From assembly GCA_021397835.1 (NCBI GenBank), contig JAJFZO010000344.1:496001-560000 (forward strand): a stretch of DNA of 64,000 bases, read 5' to 3'. The number at the start of each line of letters is the position of its first letter. The stretch's first letter is position 1. The notes beneath the pieces were generated by a model. It worked only from the letters and a program-made list of their open reading frames with translations. It searched no databases and had not been told where the DNA came from. Both the position numbers and the translations under genes were made by a program. This DNA is from Moringa oleifera (taxonomy: Eukaryota > Streptophyta > Magnoliopsida > Brassicales > Moringaceae). Of this stretch, positions 45,787 to 60,150 are shown in pieces.

Positions 45787-47667
45787 AAGTGGTTGATCCT
45801 TTCTTACTTTAATTGGTTGACAAACTGAATTGCACTCGATCTGAACCCTTCATGTAAGAAGCTCATAGGGGAGAACATGTCTCTTTTGTAATATAATCTG
45901 TAGGTGCTCGATCCTTTTACTGATTTGACATTTTCCTTCAACCCTTCTTATAAAATAGATTTTAACTATTTTTCTCTGAGTTTTTATGAAGGATTGTTCA
46001 TCCTGCTTTCTTTCTCCATTTCATGTTCAAGTAGTAGTTACGATCGTGGGAGTTTCATGCCCTCCATTAGTCTTTCAAATCTCCCTGTTGCTAGTTAGTG
46101 AAGTAGTTCTTGAGTGGACTCGAGGTGTAATAAGCCCTATTGCAAGATCTAACTGTTGGCCACTTCATCTGTTTTCTTTAATAATTATGTTAACTTCGCA
46201 TAGACTGGAATAGCTACATTATAATAAATTCTACTATTATACTTCTGTACAATGGGGCCTAATGGATGTTAATTATCGAACCAAATAAACAAAGTACCTT
46301 TCGCCATTATCCACTTTGGACGAGATGAAAGGTCTCATAATGTACCTCAAGTTCATAAATTTCCTCTAACTCTTAAGAGAAAAAGTCATTAGCAATGAGG
46401 ATACCCCACACATTCTTACCTTTCAAGGGAGAACTTTTAATTCAAAAGCCTATATAGTATGTGAGTTAAAGGCAATGTTCCACAAATGTTTGGTAATAGC
46501 TGCCTTATTCCAATCATGAACTTTTTTGGGCTAGACCCTCTTCTTTTTTCATTTTGAGATGTAGAGTACATCCCAAGCCACCTTGGAAGCCTTAGAGATC
46601 CCAACTACACCCACCTATTCTATATGCTTCAATAGGACAAGGGTAAATTAATACCATAGGAAGTCCAAGTCAAATACCCACCCATAAACAAATTGAAAGT
46701 AATTGTTAGGGATTAATGACTTCCCCATTCAATTACTTTGGCACTTGATCTTCCAAAAAGGGTATGTACTAGGTCAAGTGAATAAATTAGATAGAGACAC
46801 CTATTAGTATTCTAGCCTTCTTTCAAATAACATCACATCCTAAATGGAATACGTAATTTGACTAATAAAAATGGAATGATAGATGAGGAAGATAAAATTA
46901 TTAAGGATAAAACTCAAACAAGGATGGATGTTATAGGTTCTGTATGAATGAAAAAAGGATGAAAGTGATAAATGACTGAAATCAAAAATCCGAGAAGAGG
47001 ACTTATTGGTGAAGAAAAAGAGCTATATCATATGAGAAGCAAACATGGCAGTGAGACTTTCTTTGAGTTTTGTTTGTAAGGGGAGCCTATGACCTTTTCA
47101 TAATCATAGATGAAATCTGGTGAGATTTCTTTAGAAGTAGTAGGTTGATCTTTGTTTGATGTGATAGATAAGATGGACAAAGGTGATTCTCGCTCGGTTT
47201 GTTGTGCATATGTCTACTGAAAAGCACCTCATAGTTGATTAGTCGAGGTTGTGTTGAGAGTATCCATGTATACCATTCAACTTTTTTTTTTCTCATTTGT
47301 AGGACAATTCGCCTTTCAATGTCTTCAGACACACTCATCTTTGGCAATCCAAATGGATCTGGTAGTCAAAGGCATAGAAAGAGACTAAAAGTGTAGATTA
47401 ACAGCAAATATAAGATAATAGTAGGAAATAATGAGCGATGGTGGTCCTCTTAATTAATAGCTCAAATTCATCTCTCCTCACACTTTTTGTGCTCATTTTA
47501 TCTAATAACGTAATCATAATCTCTCATCTTAAACATGTCCTTCGGGGCATGCTAGACTTCCCAATCTCAACTTGCTTACTCAGTTTCCAGTCCTTTATGT
47601 CATGTTTTTCCACTTTAGTCAGTTATAACTAGTTTGACTATAATTTTTATAAATAGGATGAAATTTA

Positions 47668-47704
<37 letters not shown>

Positions 47705-48890
47705 AAGCTTCCGCCCATGATGCATATGTTTACTGTACTCTGTTGCTTGACTTCTTAAGGTTTCGGGCTTGTATTTGTCTTTTCAGGTGCAGATTATTCA
47801 GGCCATGGGTCATAAAAAAAAAACCTACGAGTGAATCAAATTTTAATATTTCTATCTTATCTATACTAGCTGGCAACAAACAAAGCAACTGAATCAACTA
47901 GATCAAGCCACTAAAAGCAACCCTGCCCAAAGGCTTAGTTTGTCCTACTTGACTACCTTAGTCTATAGAGTGATAACAAGTATATGAAATGGTCAAGGCC
48001 ATTTCAAGCCAGTGCCTCCACTTGAACCAACGAAGATGCTATAGCATGCATGCTTCTCTAACCAAGAGGTAAGGATGTGAATACAACTAATCAACGTTAA
48101 CCAAAATGTGAATTAGTGAGCAAAGCGGATCTCATAAGCCTATCCCAGTATGCACAAATGATGGATTTCCCTCACTTTTGATTTTGAGAGAGAAGCTAGC
48201 TTCATAACTCATATCTTTTTTCAATAGAAGAGAGAATCATGAAGGAAAGATATAGACTAGAGGTATGACATCCTTACTTTCCTAGCTTTTATATCTTGAA
48301 GCCTTTGGCAAGCTAATACAAGATACTCACTACTAGGATAGGAACTAATTATGGACAATCTTAAGATATAAAAATTTATTTCATAAAATAAGACACTACA
48401 TCGAAAGCTCTCAGGGAAGAAAATAGAAAGAAGCACTCAAATACTCATGCTAGTACCCAATTCCAATCCTTACTAGATCGAGGTGGGCATAGATCAGAGA
48501 AGGAAAAAAAAAAGGAACTGTACTAACTCAGTCCTATCATCTGGAAAGGTCCAGTCCTAGCTCTCCCCTCTTTGGAAGTTCAGGGAAGTTCCTTTTATAG
48601 GTAGGAGCATGACATCTAATTCCTATAATTGCTTTCCCTGATCTTTTTTCTTTCTCTTATCGTACTCTCTTTTCTTACTTGAGTCTTGTCTCCAGTAAAT
48701 CTAACTATTTATGAAAAAGTACCCCTAGATAATATATGTCACTTATGAAATAGATATAAAATCGAGTAGATGTATAGAAAATGAGAGGTCATATAAACTA
48801 GTTAGTCATTGATTAAATGGATAGCTTTTTTTCTTCTAAAGTATTTGATTCAATTTATCTTCTAAGCTTCCAAGTGGTCATTCCCCTAAA
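45787..48890. other. non-coding, possibly organelle-derived
   Basis: No gene recognised. Contains a TA microsatellite near 47670-47701. The texture (mixed composition, many CTTTC and GAAAG words) recalls plant mitochondrial intergenic DNA, an impression and not proof. Confidence 0.35.
47670..47701. repeat. TA dinucleotide microsatellite
   Basis: About 15 TA units flanked by AAATAA and TTTGAAGC. Confidence 0.9.
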
Positions 48891-48918
48891 ATTGTAATTT
48901 AATTGGTCAAAGCACCGC
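48891..48918 (+). pseudogene. trnD-GUC: fragment resembling organellar tRNA-Asp(GUC), 5' part
   Basis: These 28 bases match positions 4-31 of the plastid-type trnD-GUC (ATTGTA, AATTGGTCA, AGCACCGC) with three differences, each of the C-to-T or G-to-A kind. The match stops at the anticodon stem; no anticodon loop or T arm follows, so no tRNA can be made. Plastid-type trnD also occurs in plant mitochondrial genomes, so the fragment does not tell which organelle was the source. Confidence 0.5.
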
Positions 48919-49319
48919 ATATAAGAATATATCAAAAATAAGATGAATTTACTATCTTCTAAATGGATAAAGTCAGCAAGCAAAAACAAGTATAGAGAAG
49001 GATTTCGTTAGTCAAACATTATTTCTCATTTTGTTTATAGTAGAAAGAAAGAAAAAATCTATTAATAGGATGTTCCTTAGATGTAATTTCCTGATTGTCC
49101 TACCATTGCAAACTTTAGGAAGGAATGGAGTAAAGGACGACCTTACTCTCCTCTAAAGAAAAAAAAAAAAAACCTAAATCCTCATCGAGAAACCACTATA
49201 CGCAGGTACTCCCTTGCTGGAGATCCTTTACTAAACCCCTAGAAAGCCACCTCTTCTATGTTTTGCTTTTCTGTCCATGGCCCTTTCAAAGTGGAATCAA
49301 TTTTACTAATGTGCACAGA

Positions 49320-49700
49320 GTTTAGATGAAATCAGGGCAGACCTTAAGGCTGTTACTGCTCATGCCAATGTAAAATTAGTGGTTCATAACCACTTTGACA
49401 AATTTCTACGAGAGCTAGCAGATCATCCACTCCTCCCTAAAGCAAAAAATGTTAACATTGAAAAGTTGCGTCAATTGGCTAGGTTTGTAGAAAAACATGA
49501 ATTAAAAGATGGGTGCCGTAATGGTAGCTTTTAAGATGGTAACCGAGGCTAGGATTTGGGAAGGATATATATGAAAGTAAGTATGAGGAGAAGGAGCCTT
49601 CCCATTTGCTATTTTGGACTAGGTTTAAAGACCTTTTCAACTATCACTTCCTAGATGGAGCTCTAAAAGGAGACCTATGGATGCCTTAGCTCTAAGCAGT
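49320..49700 (+). pseudogene. unidentified coding-like relic
   Basis: From about 49324 the plus strand reads DEIRADLKAVTAHANVKL and continues open for about 70 codons (HNHFDKFLRELADHPLLP, RQLARFVEKHELKDG) without a nearby upstream ATG, to a TAA near 49534. A second piece near 49556-49687 reads FWTRFKDLFNYHFLDG before a TAG. The charged, amphipathic composition is more protein-like than the surroundings. FWTRFKDLF faintly recalls Ty3-type gag, but I do not recognise either piece. Confidence 0.3.
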
Positions 49701-49999
49701 ATGTACCACTGTATAACGGAGTATTCAATCGCGCAATAACTTTCTCTCGTGCTATGGCTTATTTTTGAGTGCATTCATTGCTTTGAGAAATTGGTTGTGA
49801 GCAAGGAAGCCTTTGAGTTAACACGTAAGGTTAAGGGGGCCCAAGTTTTCGATAGCTTTTCCAATCTCTATCATATGTTTGATATATCTAAATCTTGTGT
49901 TTATAGGTATGGATGGATCCCCCTATTCCAACCCAACACCTCTCCCCAAAAAGAGCTTTGATTACTTTTCACTTGTTTATACAATGAATATTTGTTTAT

Positions 50000-52900
50000 A
50001 TCATTAACATTGATAGTTGTATACAGATGGATAACAATGGTAGTTAAGAGCATTCCTTTCTTAGGCCAAGATGGTCTCTTTCTTCCTTCCCCTATTCCTG
50101 TCCTTCCCACTGCAGTTGATGGAGAAGCATTAAGCAAGGCAAAGAGTTGAGACAGTCTTTGCTATAATCTCTGTTCTTAATGTCTTCCTTCGCTCTGCAT
50201 AACTGTGCATTGAGGCAGCACTTATGGTGTTAGTAAAGGTATATGCTGGGCAGTTACAAGGTAATACCACTAGGGAAGCTGATTAACGCATATGTTTTTG
50301 ATGATCGATAACGAGGGGATTGCTAATAATGAAATAAACAAAAAACGGCAAAATGCCCTATTCTCCTTAACCCCTTTGAACCCATACGTCTCTTTTAGGT
50401 GCTATAAGGCTCATTCCATTCTTAAGGCTTGGGGTGCGGTCTTCGACTCCAATCGATGCCAAAAGAAATGATCGAAAAAGCCAATGTTAGTGTACAGCAT
50501 TCCCCCAGAAAGAAAATAAGGCAAACACAAAGGCTAACAACTTAAGCAATCTATCGTTCTCTATGTTGAAGAAACATGGAAAGCAGAGGTGCAGTTTAAG
50601 TGCACTAGGTAGAAGAATTCTAAATGAGGGATTAGAGGCATAGCTTTACCTTTCATTTGAGATTGGGTGGTCTCCTTTATTCGTACTCCGTACAAGCAGT
50701 AAGATTGGACTAAAAAGGTATTAAAGGCCAAGTATACTGCTTAGTTTCATAGCTCCATTTCTAAATTGTTCGTATCATTGAAAACTTGTGATTCCGGTCA
50801 AGATAACTACTTTCGTTCAACAGCTGGTCAGGTGAGAAATAGGACAAAGATCTCGATCAGAATTAGAGAATTTCTTACTTGGCACTAACACTTTATTTTT
50901 TGGATCGAATTCAACCCCGGAACTTGGTACATAGAGGTTAAGTTTTTCTCACATTTCTTTTTATAGGCAGAGTTTGTTAAAGTGGCGCAGCTCTTAAGTA
51001 CCATTTGTCTCTAAGCTCGTCTCCCACCTCACATTGTGCTTTTGATTCCATCTCTCAATTGACAGGCAATTTCTAAATGCTTTGGCCCAGGAATCGCTAT
51101 GGACTAACTTCCTTACAGGCAGAATTAGTTAGAGAAGGTAAAGACAATCCAATCTAGCCAGTGAGCAAAAGTGTTAATCATAAAAAAGCTCATTAGTTAA
51201 GCTCTTTAATGATATTCCTCTCACTTGTGCTTGCCGCCTTTTCATCATGGTTGGCCGACTTCAACATTCCAGTCTACTTTTTTGCCTTTACTTGAATTGA
51301 TGGTTTAGTTTCCTCTAAACAAATAAGGTCAGGAAATTTAACCATTAAAGAGCCATCGGTCAATCGAGCGGTTTAAGTAGTCTCTGAGGAGAAGAATGGG
51401 TCATCATCATTGTCTTGGCATTCCTATGGAATGGAATCAGATTAGAGAGGCTACTGCTAAGCCGAAAAAACCAACCTCACTAAGAAAGACCCAGGGTGGG
51501 GCTCATTAAAGAAACTCGATGGTCGCATTCTTCTTTTTCCATATCATGGGTTGTAGGCTCATCTTACAGAAATTATGTCCCAGTGTGATAGGTTGCTTTT
51601 ACTAATACAATAATAGCTTCTAGATCAAGTCAGCCTCCTTTAGTTTCTCTTATGAATGGAGTGGGCTTTTCCCCAATCGGGCATAGCTTGAAGGCAAGTA
51701 AGCTATTAAGACATACATAACCACCTTTTTTAGCTTACACGGAATGGTTATGGCTTTGGAATGTCTTTTTCTTAAATAAGTTAAAGGCATAGCCCGTGCT
51801 AACACATAAAACTGGTCACAGAAAAGGGAAAAAGAGACAAAGGCTAAAGCATTGACTGAAGAGGGGGGGTAAACATATATTCACCTTTGACTCCTTTTTC
51901 GCCTACTGATTACTACTTGCCCAAATACTTTCTACGTCATTTAAAATAAAGATCTAGCTCATCAACATACTTTCGAAGAAGCCTGGGATCAACCTAAGAT
52001 GGAATGGATTTTTTGCTCCTTTCCTATTACTCAATACTTCTTTTTTCAATTGTTTCACCCCCTTGGAAGCCTAGCTACTTTCTTATAACTACTATAGTTG
52101 CAATGGACAAGATAGGAATGGGTTGGAAAGAAAGAAAAAGTGCAGTCTCTACTCACTAACTTAAGGACAGCAGCTCTCTAACTTACTTTAACTTAAAAGG
52201 ACATTTGGTCACTTTCAGCTTCCTATCACGGGGTCGAAGCTGACTGGTGACAACTAAGAATGCCTCGTATTAGCAAAATCAGATGCACAATCCATTTTTC
52301 AAATAAAGAGTTCTAACTTTGGTCCTATGGCTTTGAAAGACACATTAAAGACCCCTTCTCTATTAACCTATAAGGGGGGATGAAAAAGCAAAAAATAAGG
52401 AAGTAGGATAGTTGGCACACGCTAATGAATCCAGAATGTAGGTCGCTTTCATTCCCAGTGGATCGGCACGAAAAGGCTGTTTAAGTTAATGTTTACGCGC
52501 TTAACTCACAAGGAGAAGAAGTAAAGATCGCACTCCCTACTAAACTTGTCTAAAAGATGAAAGGATGGATGAGCCACTCTCTCCATCTAACTACGCTTGG
52601 TCTTTACATGGGCAGCTTACCCGCTGCACCCCTTGCTTTGGTGCCAACATATATAAAGTAATAGACCTCGGCTTCTTTTAGCTTTCTGTGGTGTGGCTCT
52701 TATAACTCTTAGTAGCTGTTATCTCCTTCTCTTTCCTTCTCCTTTATCCTTAAGGAATTGGATATCGAACCATTAGGAGTAAGAGCATTTGTCAACAGAG
52801 ATGGATTGGCTTCAGTTGACCTTCTTACTATAGGAATGCTTGAAAAAGCTTTGATTCCCATAAGGTCGTGACCACTCTCAGAGGCAGTTAGGAGCAAAAG

Positions 52901-55900
52901 GAATAAGTGCTTAAAGCTAAGATCACCTGCTATTAGACTTCTTTCCTTGGCAAGAAGGGGTTAGCAGGGAAAGCTGCCTTGTTGATTAAAGTAAAGGATG
53001 AGGGTATAGTGCTTTTATTTTGTTTTATGGGAATATTGACTTTTCAATATGGATACCAATGACTAAAGTCTCTTCCCATGGGGTAGGCTAAGCCCAAAAG
53101 AAAAAAAGGAGAGTTAGATCCACGAGTGAAGAGATATTTTCTCATAAATGCAAGAAAAGAGGTCACTTGTTTAAGTTAAGCAATCGTAAAGACTGAGAAG
53201 AGTTTGCAACAAAAATTCTCCGTCTACAAGCCTTTTATAAGTAGAGCCAAAGAGAGTAATAAGAGGAGAGGAGTTCAATGCTATCTCAAGTCCTAGTTGG
53301 TTTACTCCTACTACCTTACTTACTTCTCTAGGGGAGGTTGAGTTGAAGAAGCTATAACAGAACAAGCTCTTACAGAATCAGTAGCTATTAAACCCCTATA
53401 TGTTGGAAGAAGGACTACTGGTAGTGGTTTGTCTTATCTTATCAGTAGTGGTTAATGGGAAGAAGGCTAGCTCTGGCTTTCAAGAGTGAACCAGATCTTG
53501 GATTCAACATTGGTTGGCCATGGCATTACATTAGGAAGGCGCCTAAGCTAAGCCCTAAAATTTTTGGGCTTTACTCTTACTATTTGGAAGCACTGTTTAG
53601 CTTAGACCCTTTTTGAGATGAAATGCAGAAAATTCCTAATCGAAAGTAAAAGTCTCCATCCAAGCAAAGTGGGAATACCCAACTCTACGCTTTTAAGAAG
53701 AAATCCCAAGCTCAATGGCCCATCTCTATCATATCGTCAAGCCAAAGAAGAGAGAAAGCCTAGCCCTTAAAGAAAGCCTGCTTCACCTTCACCTCCTTTT
53801 GTACCTGATTCTTAATCTGCTTTGAAGGCAGCTAGTGACTCAAGCTCTTCTGCAGTGAAATCATTCTCAAGTAATTCAATGGTTAAGCTCAGGTTCAAAT
53901 GGTATTTGGGGTATATTTCTTATTTGTTTTTCATGAATCTATTTCAAGTTTTCAAGCATACATGGTCGTTTCTCTTTCAGTTGCTACCCTGGGGAAAGAA
54001 GTTTCATTGGGGAAGGTGGCATCTTCTAGTTTATTGTTTAAGCTTTCAACTTAAAGGACTAATTTTTACTTGAACTTAGCCCGAGTAAGGCCAACTTAAA
54101 TAAAGATAACTGGGGGTGAAGCCTTTATATGAAACCATTTCTTTCTCTCTAGGAAGCATAGCCTACTTTCGTACTTAAGGGTTGAGACTTTCCTTCTAAT
54201 CGTAGTTCTTGGCACTAGGAAGAGTCTCTATAACCTATAGGGTAAGGAGCAATAAAGGAAATTCTCTATAACCTTGGCTCATTAAACATAGATAGAATTA
54301 GTCTAGTATGGCTGAAGAATGGTTTTTGAAAAGTTCTAGAAGTAAAAATTATTCCAATGCTTCAGTGGGCTTTTTCTTAATATACTGAAAGTCATCTTGT
54401 ATAGCCAAGTAAAAAAGCAACGAAGCAGAATTTTTGATATGGTATATAAAGAAAAATTTAACTTATTCGAAGAGGAGCTCGACTCCTATAACCCTGATGT
54501 GGAGAATCAAAGCCACTTAGGGCAAAAGAGATAAAGAAAGGATAATGAGGATGTTGTGTGTAATGATGAGCCTTTCCCTTTTTAAGCGAGTGTGGAAGGC
54601 ATCTATCCTTATTTTTAACTGAGAAATACATGAAGTTGAGGAGTAGAAAAAGATAGCTTTGTACCATACCTTGTCTGGAGGCGAGAGATGAGCTCTGAAG
54701 AGAACTTAATGAAAGGCATAGAGAGAAAGTAGGAAAGCAAAGAAATGGACATGACTAAAAACATCAAGGACCAAACTCTCATGATTAGAGTGAAAAATAA
54801 GAAATGGATCTACTGAAGGAATAGATGGTGGAATCTACCTTTAGAGATATAGTAGCGGGAAGCTCCTTAAAGAAGCAAGAGTTTTTACTAAAAAAAAAAA
54901 AAATTCTGCTTTGTAAAGCCGATATGGAAACAGATACTACTAGCCCTATTGTAAATAGAGGATTCTCTGATCCTCCATTGAGTATTAAGCTTACCAAAAG
55001 GAACGTAAGAGTTATAGGATGTGTAGTAGTAGCATGAGAAAGCATGCTCAATCCAAGCAGTTCCTGTGCCTCATGCAAGAAGGGAAAACAATCGAGTAAA
55101 CAATGGTCTTTCCTTATATGGGAATAGGTTACATCTCTAGGTGGTCATATTCTCTATGAGAACGTTTGCTAGCTAGTTAAACAATCATCCTCAAAGGGCA
55201 AGTGTTTCCTTCTTTTATGTTGGTTCTTTCAATAGAACAAATTAGTGCTGGTAACTGAATCCTTATCGACCCATTGTAAGAGTTATTAGCCAACGTACTG
55301 TACTTATCTTTGTATAAAGAGATTAAATAGCCTATTTTACTTTCACACACCTTAAGAGACTGGCCAATAACTTAAGAGATCTAAGACATGCCTTTTAAAG
55401 AACCTAAAGACTTGGTAAGAATATTCTCTTTTCACTCTTAACCCTAACATATAATAAGCATAAAGAAATTGATTTAATTTGTCTGCAGGTAGATCTTAAC
55501 TGGTTTCTTTATCTTTGAACTCTTAGATGAATTGAAGAAATTAATAAGACTATGATTGAAAGTTACTCTTTATGGACTTCTTTTCACTTTTAATCTTGAC
55601 ACCGATACTTAAATATGATAAAGAACACCCTTAAGTTTCTCCGTAGGTCAAGATTAAACTATTTCTTTTACACTTACCCCTCCTTGGCCTGGTAATAAAG
55701 GTAATAAGACTAGGCGTGTAGATTTTCTTCGCCTGACCTATTAGTTGCATGTTTAAATCCTTTTCGCAAGTCTAAATCCACCTCAAAGAAAAAGAACGCC
55801 ATTTATGGAAGAATAAGTCTCACAGTCAAGTATTCCGGAATTTGGGTAGAGTTAGCCGCTATAATCAATTCCTTGGGCTGGGAATAGGAAGACCTAATGG

Positions 55901-58900
55901 GAATAAGAAGACCCAAACTTTACTTGCATAAAAGTAGAATGAAATTGATTTGAATCTCTAGTACCAATGTACGGCGGAGAAAAAAAGGGAATGTCTTATT
56001 TCAACATAGGAAAACCTTCTTTCATAGCCAATTGATTAGGTCCCTAAAAGATAGATAGTATTTAGGATTTCATTGACTTCATTTTATAGCGTGACGAATG
56101 AGTCAATCAGTAAAATTTAAGCGCTCTTTTAGTAGATTTGCCTTGATCAACCTTAAGATAAGGACAAAGAAAAACAATTGGTCAATGTCAATCGACGGGA
56201 CAGTGAGCTAAATTCGCATTTCCAAACAATTCAATTAATAGAATGGAAAAGATCCCACGAAGCTCAACTTTAACTAAGAAGGTTCCAAAATTGGTTACTC
56301 AAATTTGAAATTCCTAGGTCATAAGGAAGAGTGAAATGCTGATCAAATAGAAGTTTCTTCCTCCAAACATAAAGCTAAAATCCAAGTAGGTTGCTTAAAA
56401 GAAAGTTGCCAGTTAGTTACTATTTTCTTACCCTTCAGTTGCCCAAAACATTTTAGAGTCAAGCTAGCATTTCAACTAAGAGAATGCCTAATCTTTCTTG
56501 CCTTTCTCTACTATGCATTTCATCATGAACTACTAAACTGATTCCTCTTGTTGGCAAAGATAAATCTAGCATTTTGGCTTTCTTGAGTCCTAGTGACTTC
56601 TTTGTCAAGCATGAATTCTTCCTTTAGCTGATCAAATCCTTTAAGGGGTCTACTACGAAAAGCATTTGAACAAGACTGATACCGACTAAGCATGTTGACT
56701 ATCATTAAGCATACCACCCTACCCAAAAGCATTTTCTCTATTTGAAAGCCTACCATTGACATTACCTCAATGCAAGGGAAAGAGAGTCATTATTCAAGCC
56801 ATGCTACCATTCATTCCTAGTCGACAAGAGATAAGACAAAGCCTATCTTTTCATTAATTCCTTTCTACCCCTCTGCGCAGGTTCCTTTGCCTTTTCTTCT
56901 TTTTTTGCCATAGTCAAGCAAGAGAAAAGTTATTCTTCTTAGCAGTTTTTCAAATGAATGGAATGATTCTTCTCTTGAGGGTGACATCACTACTTGGATC
57001 CTTATCTTTTGAACCCGTTCTGGCAGCTAGTTTAATGGCACCAACATCTCATCTAATCTAGATCGATTCCTTAAGAGCTTCTTCTCTAGCATACAATTTA
57101 GTCCATTTTACGTTTTTTCTTTCTCTTTCCTGGTAATAAGGCTAGGCCTTTCCTTATCACAAAGCCTTTCTTTATTCAAAATGAATTCAAGCAAATACCT
57201 CCCTATTGGTTTGGCGGCCTCCTTCGTTAAGAAGAATGAAAGCAGAATCAGAATCTGACTCTCGGACATGGGATTTTGCTTAAAGAAATTTTCATAGAGT
57301 AAGGTAAGTCTCAAAAAGCATTCCACCGGCACTTAGCCCTTCTCTCCTTACTCTAAGAGCTAAAACAACCTCTATTCCTTCAACATCAATTAGGCCTTTT
57401 TCTAATCCTACTACCCTTCTCCCAAGAGATTAAGAAAAAGCTATCGACTTGGCCTACTTTGACTATGTTATTCTTCCCATTTTGAAAAAAGAAGTACTAG
57501 ACCCACCAAGGACAACAGATTCAATAGTTGGAGATCTTGCTAACAATGAAACTCTTAACCTTAAATCATATAACCGAGTTGCTGCTCTCCTCCCTTCTAG
57601 CCATTAAAAGCATGGAAATTGCAGCTTCTTCTTTGGATTCATTCAAAAGAGGATTTCCCTAATCTAATATCATGCCCAAAGTCTTAATCTCCTAATGCCC
57701 ATTCTCCAATAACTAAATTAATGGCATTTTTTTTCCTCAAGCCTTCAATGATCGAATTCTTCCTTTCAAGTTCATTTAGAATAGTGAATCTAGTGAAAGC
57801 TGAAGACTAAAAAGAAGGTAAGAAAGTCGGGCCAATACTCAGTCAAATAAAGCTAACCACATCGCTTAGTGTACCTTCCTTAGATCAGCCTTTCTTTTCT
57901 TCCCCCTCAACTATAAGGCTCACTCACTTAGATATGGTCCAATTCTCATTCTAAGGTCTCATCCTTTAAGCATTCACCAGGCCACCTAAGACTCACAACT
58001 ACAACGATCAAAATGGCTCACTCTAATAAGATTTATTTCATGATCTGTGGGCCTAAAACTACTAAATGATCATATCAAGACGAGAACCTTATCGTGATCT
58101 TTCTCTAAGTATGAAAGCAGTGGGTCCATCTGTAAAAGGTGTCCCCGTTGGATATACCTTTGATACTGCTCCCCATGAAAACACCTATTGATAATGCTAA
58201 TTTGTTTTTGCATCAAACTCATCTCTGACTCTAACATCTGACTCATTGTGCACCAAAGGTTTACTTTTGACCATCTTACTTTCACTGTCCAGTTCGAACT
58301 TGGAGCATTTCCTGCCCCTCTAATTCATTAGTAGTACAAATTGAAAGACAGAGTCAGTTTGCACATTCCTGAAAGTCTTTTTTTGACTAAAAGGCTTAGC
58401 TGGCTTGGGTTACTATCTCAGCACATGTCAATCCTTATGTCCCTAGCAAATAGGTCAAGGCACTCTATGTTGCTACTTGCTTTTATCTTTCAGTCTACCA
58501 AGCAAGTTTGTTTATTCTTTATTATTGATAAATCGGTATTTCCCCCAAACTGCTAGCTTTCATATGCTTCAGAACTTCTAACATTATTTTGTCTCTAAAC
58601 AAAGACCTTGTTGCCATTATTCTGAAGATAAAAGTAGGGACGAGCGAACTATTACAACTACATATGCATTTAATGTAGTGGCTTGGAGGCAAGCTACCTT
58701 GATCATCTTCCAAAGTTCTAAATAATCTACTGATCAAAGGTTATAGGGGTAGACTGCTCTGCATTCAACCACGCGAATATGACCATTAAAGTGATCTTTT
58801 TCTAGTTGTACGACAAAATCTAGCAACCTGTTACTTTGACTCTAAATAACCAGCCCAATAATAAGTTTAATTTTTTCATAACGTAATGGGGCGGGGTTTG

Positions 58901-60150
58901 GTGCGAGCCGAGTGAAGTAGGCGCACAAGAGTACTTCATGCTAAAACCATCTCTTTTCATTACAAATGACATGCTTTGATTACTCATTTTAGGTATCCAA
59001 ATAGCACTCTTGTCCAAAGCGAAGAGAGGGCTTGTTATGTAATAATAAAGCAGGGTAACATTTTGTGTCCACATGTTTAAATTTAAGGGTTAAAAGCTTA
59101 CTTGTTATATGGGATCTGACGTATCTAGCAAAGCGAAGCAGCGTTCCTTTCTTTTTGACAACATCCTTTCACACTAGCGACAAGTGAAGTGCCATAATCC
59201 CATTCATTGTTTTTTATCTATATATACCAAAGCCCATAGCACTGGTGACATCTCTAACATAAATGATGTATGACTGATACAGGATTCTGTGAAATAGGAT
59301 TTGATTCTACAAGTAGTTTAGTACAAATAAAGAAATTTAGAACAAAAGGATTGGAACTCGCTAATAGGAAAGGAAAGAAAAACAAAGCAATGCCAAAAGC
59401 TCCATCAATTCTCTGTTCATTGATAGATAAAGCTCTTTTTTTATTATCTCATGGTAGATGCAATAATGGATAAGTCCTTTTACCTTCTCGCAAATCACAA
59501 AAGCGCCTAGTGTCTAGAGGAACAAAGCTTATTTTCTTTTCAATTCCTTCATGAACAAAGTTCAAAATCAACAAGGGTTTGTAGAATGAAGAGAGTGTAC
59601 AACTAGGGTTTTTTGCTCATAATGAAAAAGACAGAGAGTGGAGTTCTTCACGAAGTTTGAGATAAAAAATAAAAAGAAGTTTCTTTATGGCCTCCTTGTT
59701 TTAAGACTTTATGCCTTTGGGTCGACCCCGATAATAAAGAAAAAATCCATAAAAATTTAGGATCTGACACCATAGTAAAATACTACCCTCATGATTAGAC
59801 CATGTCCTTGATATTCGATAAAACAAAGGTGCATTAGCAATTAATACGTTGTAATTGGATAAGTTATTACGAATATGATGGATTGAAAGATCAAGGAAAG
59901 AAAGAAGAATGCACTATAATGCAGGTGTTACACAAAACATTGGTAGTTCTTTCTTGTTGCAAGTGAATACAATAGAAGACCCGAAAATAATGAATAATAA
60001 CCATAAGTTGGTTCATTGTTCTTATGAATTAAAGTACTACTTTCACAAGAAGAGATCATTGTATCCTAAGAGACATTCACTATCAATCTAATAACACTAA
60101 GGGTGACTATGTCTTAAAGACATAAAGTCAAACTTTAGCCTCGACCTAGC
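50000..60150. other. 10 kb without recognised genes; organelle-like texture
   Basis: I searched both strands for respiratory-chain, ribosomal, tRNA and rRNA signatures and found none I would defend. The sequence is less AT-rich than 1-22 kb, with many GAAAGAAAG, CTTTCTT and AAGCC words, like plant mitochondrial spacer DNA, and many stops. Short open frames (for example 54785-55078, 58820-59074, 59270-59473) match no family I know. Confidence 0.35.

Noticed and set aside
54785..55078. 97-codon minus-strand frame with a hydrophobic middle
   Set aside because: Interrupted by a homopolymer-encoded Phe run, unknown family, and a 70-codon frame lies opposite; no support for either.
58885..58930. 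Possible group II intron domain V-like piece (GTGCGAGCCGAGTGAAG)
   Set aside because: Only the GTGCGAGCCG word fits; no 34-base hairpin with the AGC triad and no flanking exon could be drawn.
58070..59074. Three minus-strand frames that might be parts of one protein
   Set aside because: They are in different frames, separated by stops, and none shows a motif I know.
59270..59473. 67-codon frame with a basic segment, possible organellar ribosomal protein
   Set aside because: I could not match it to any ribosomal protein; basic composition alone is not enough.
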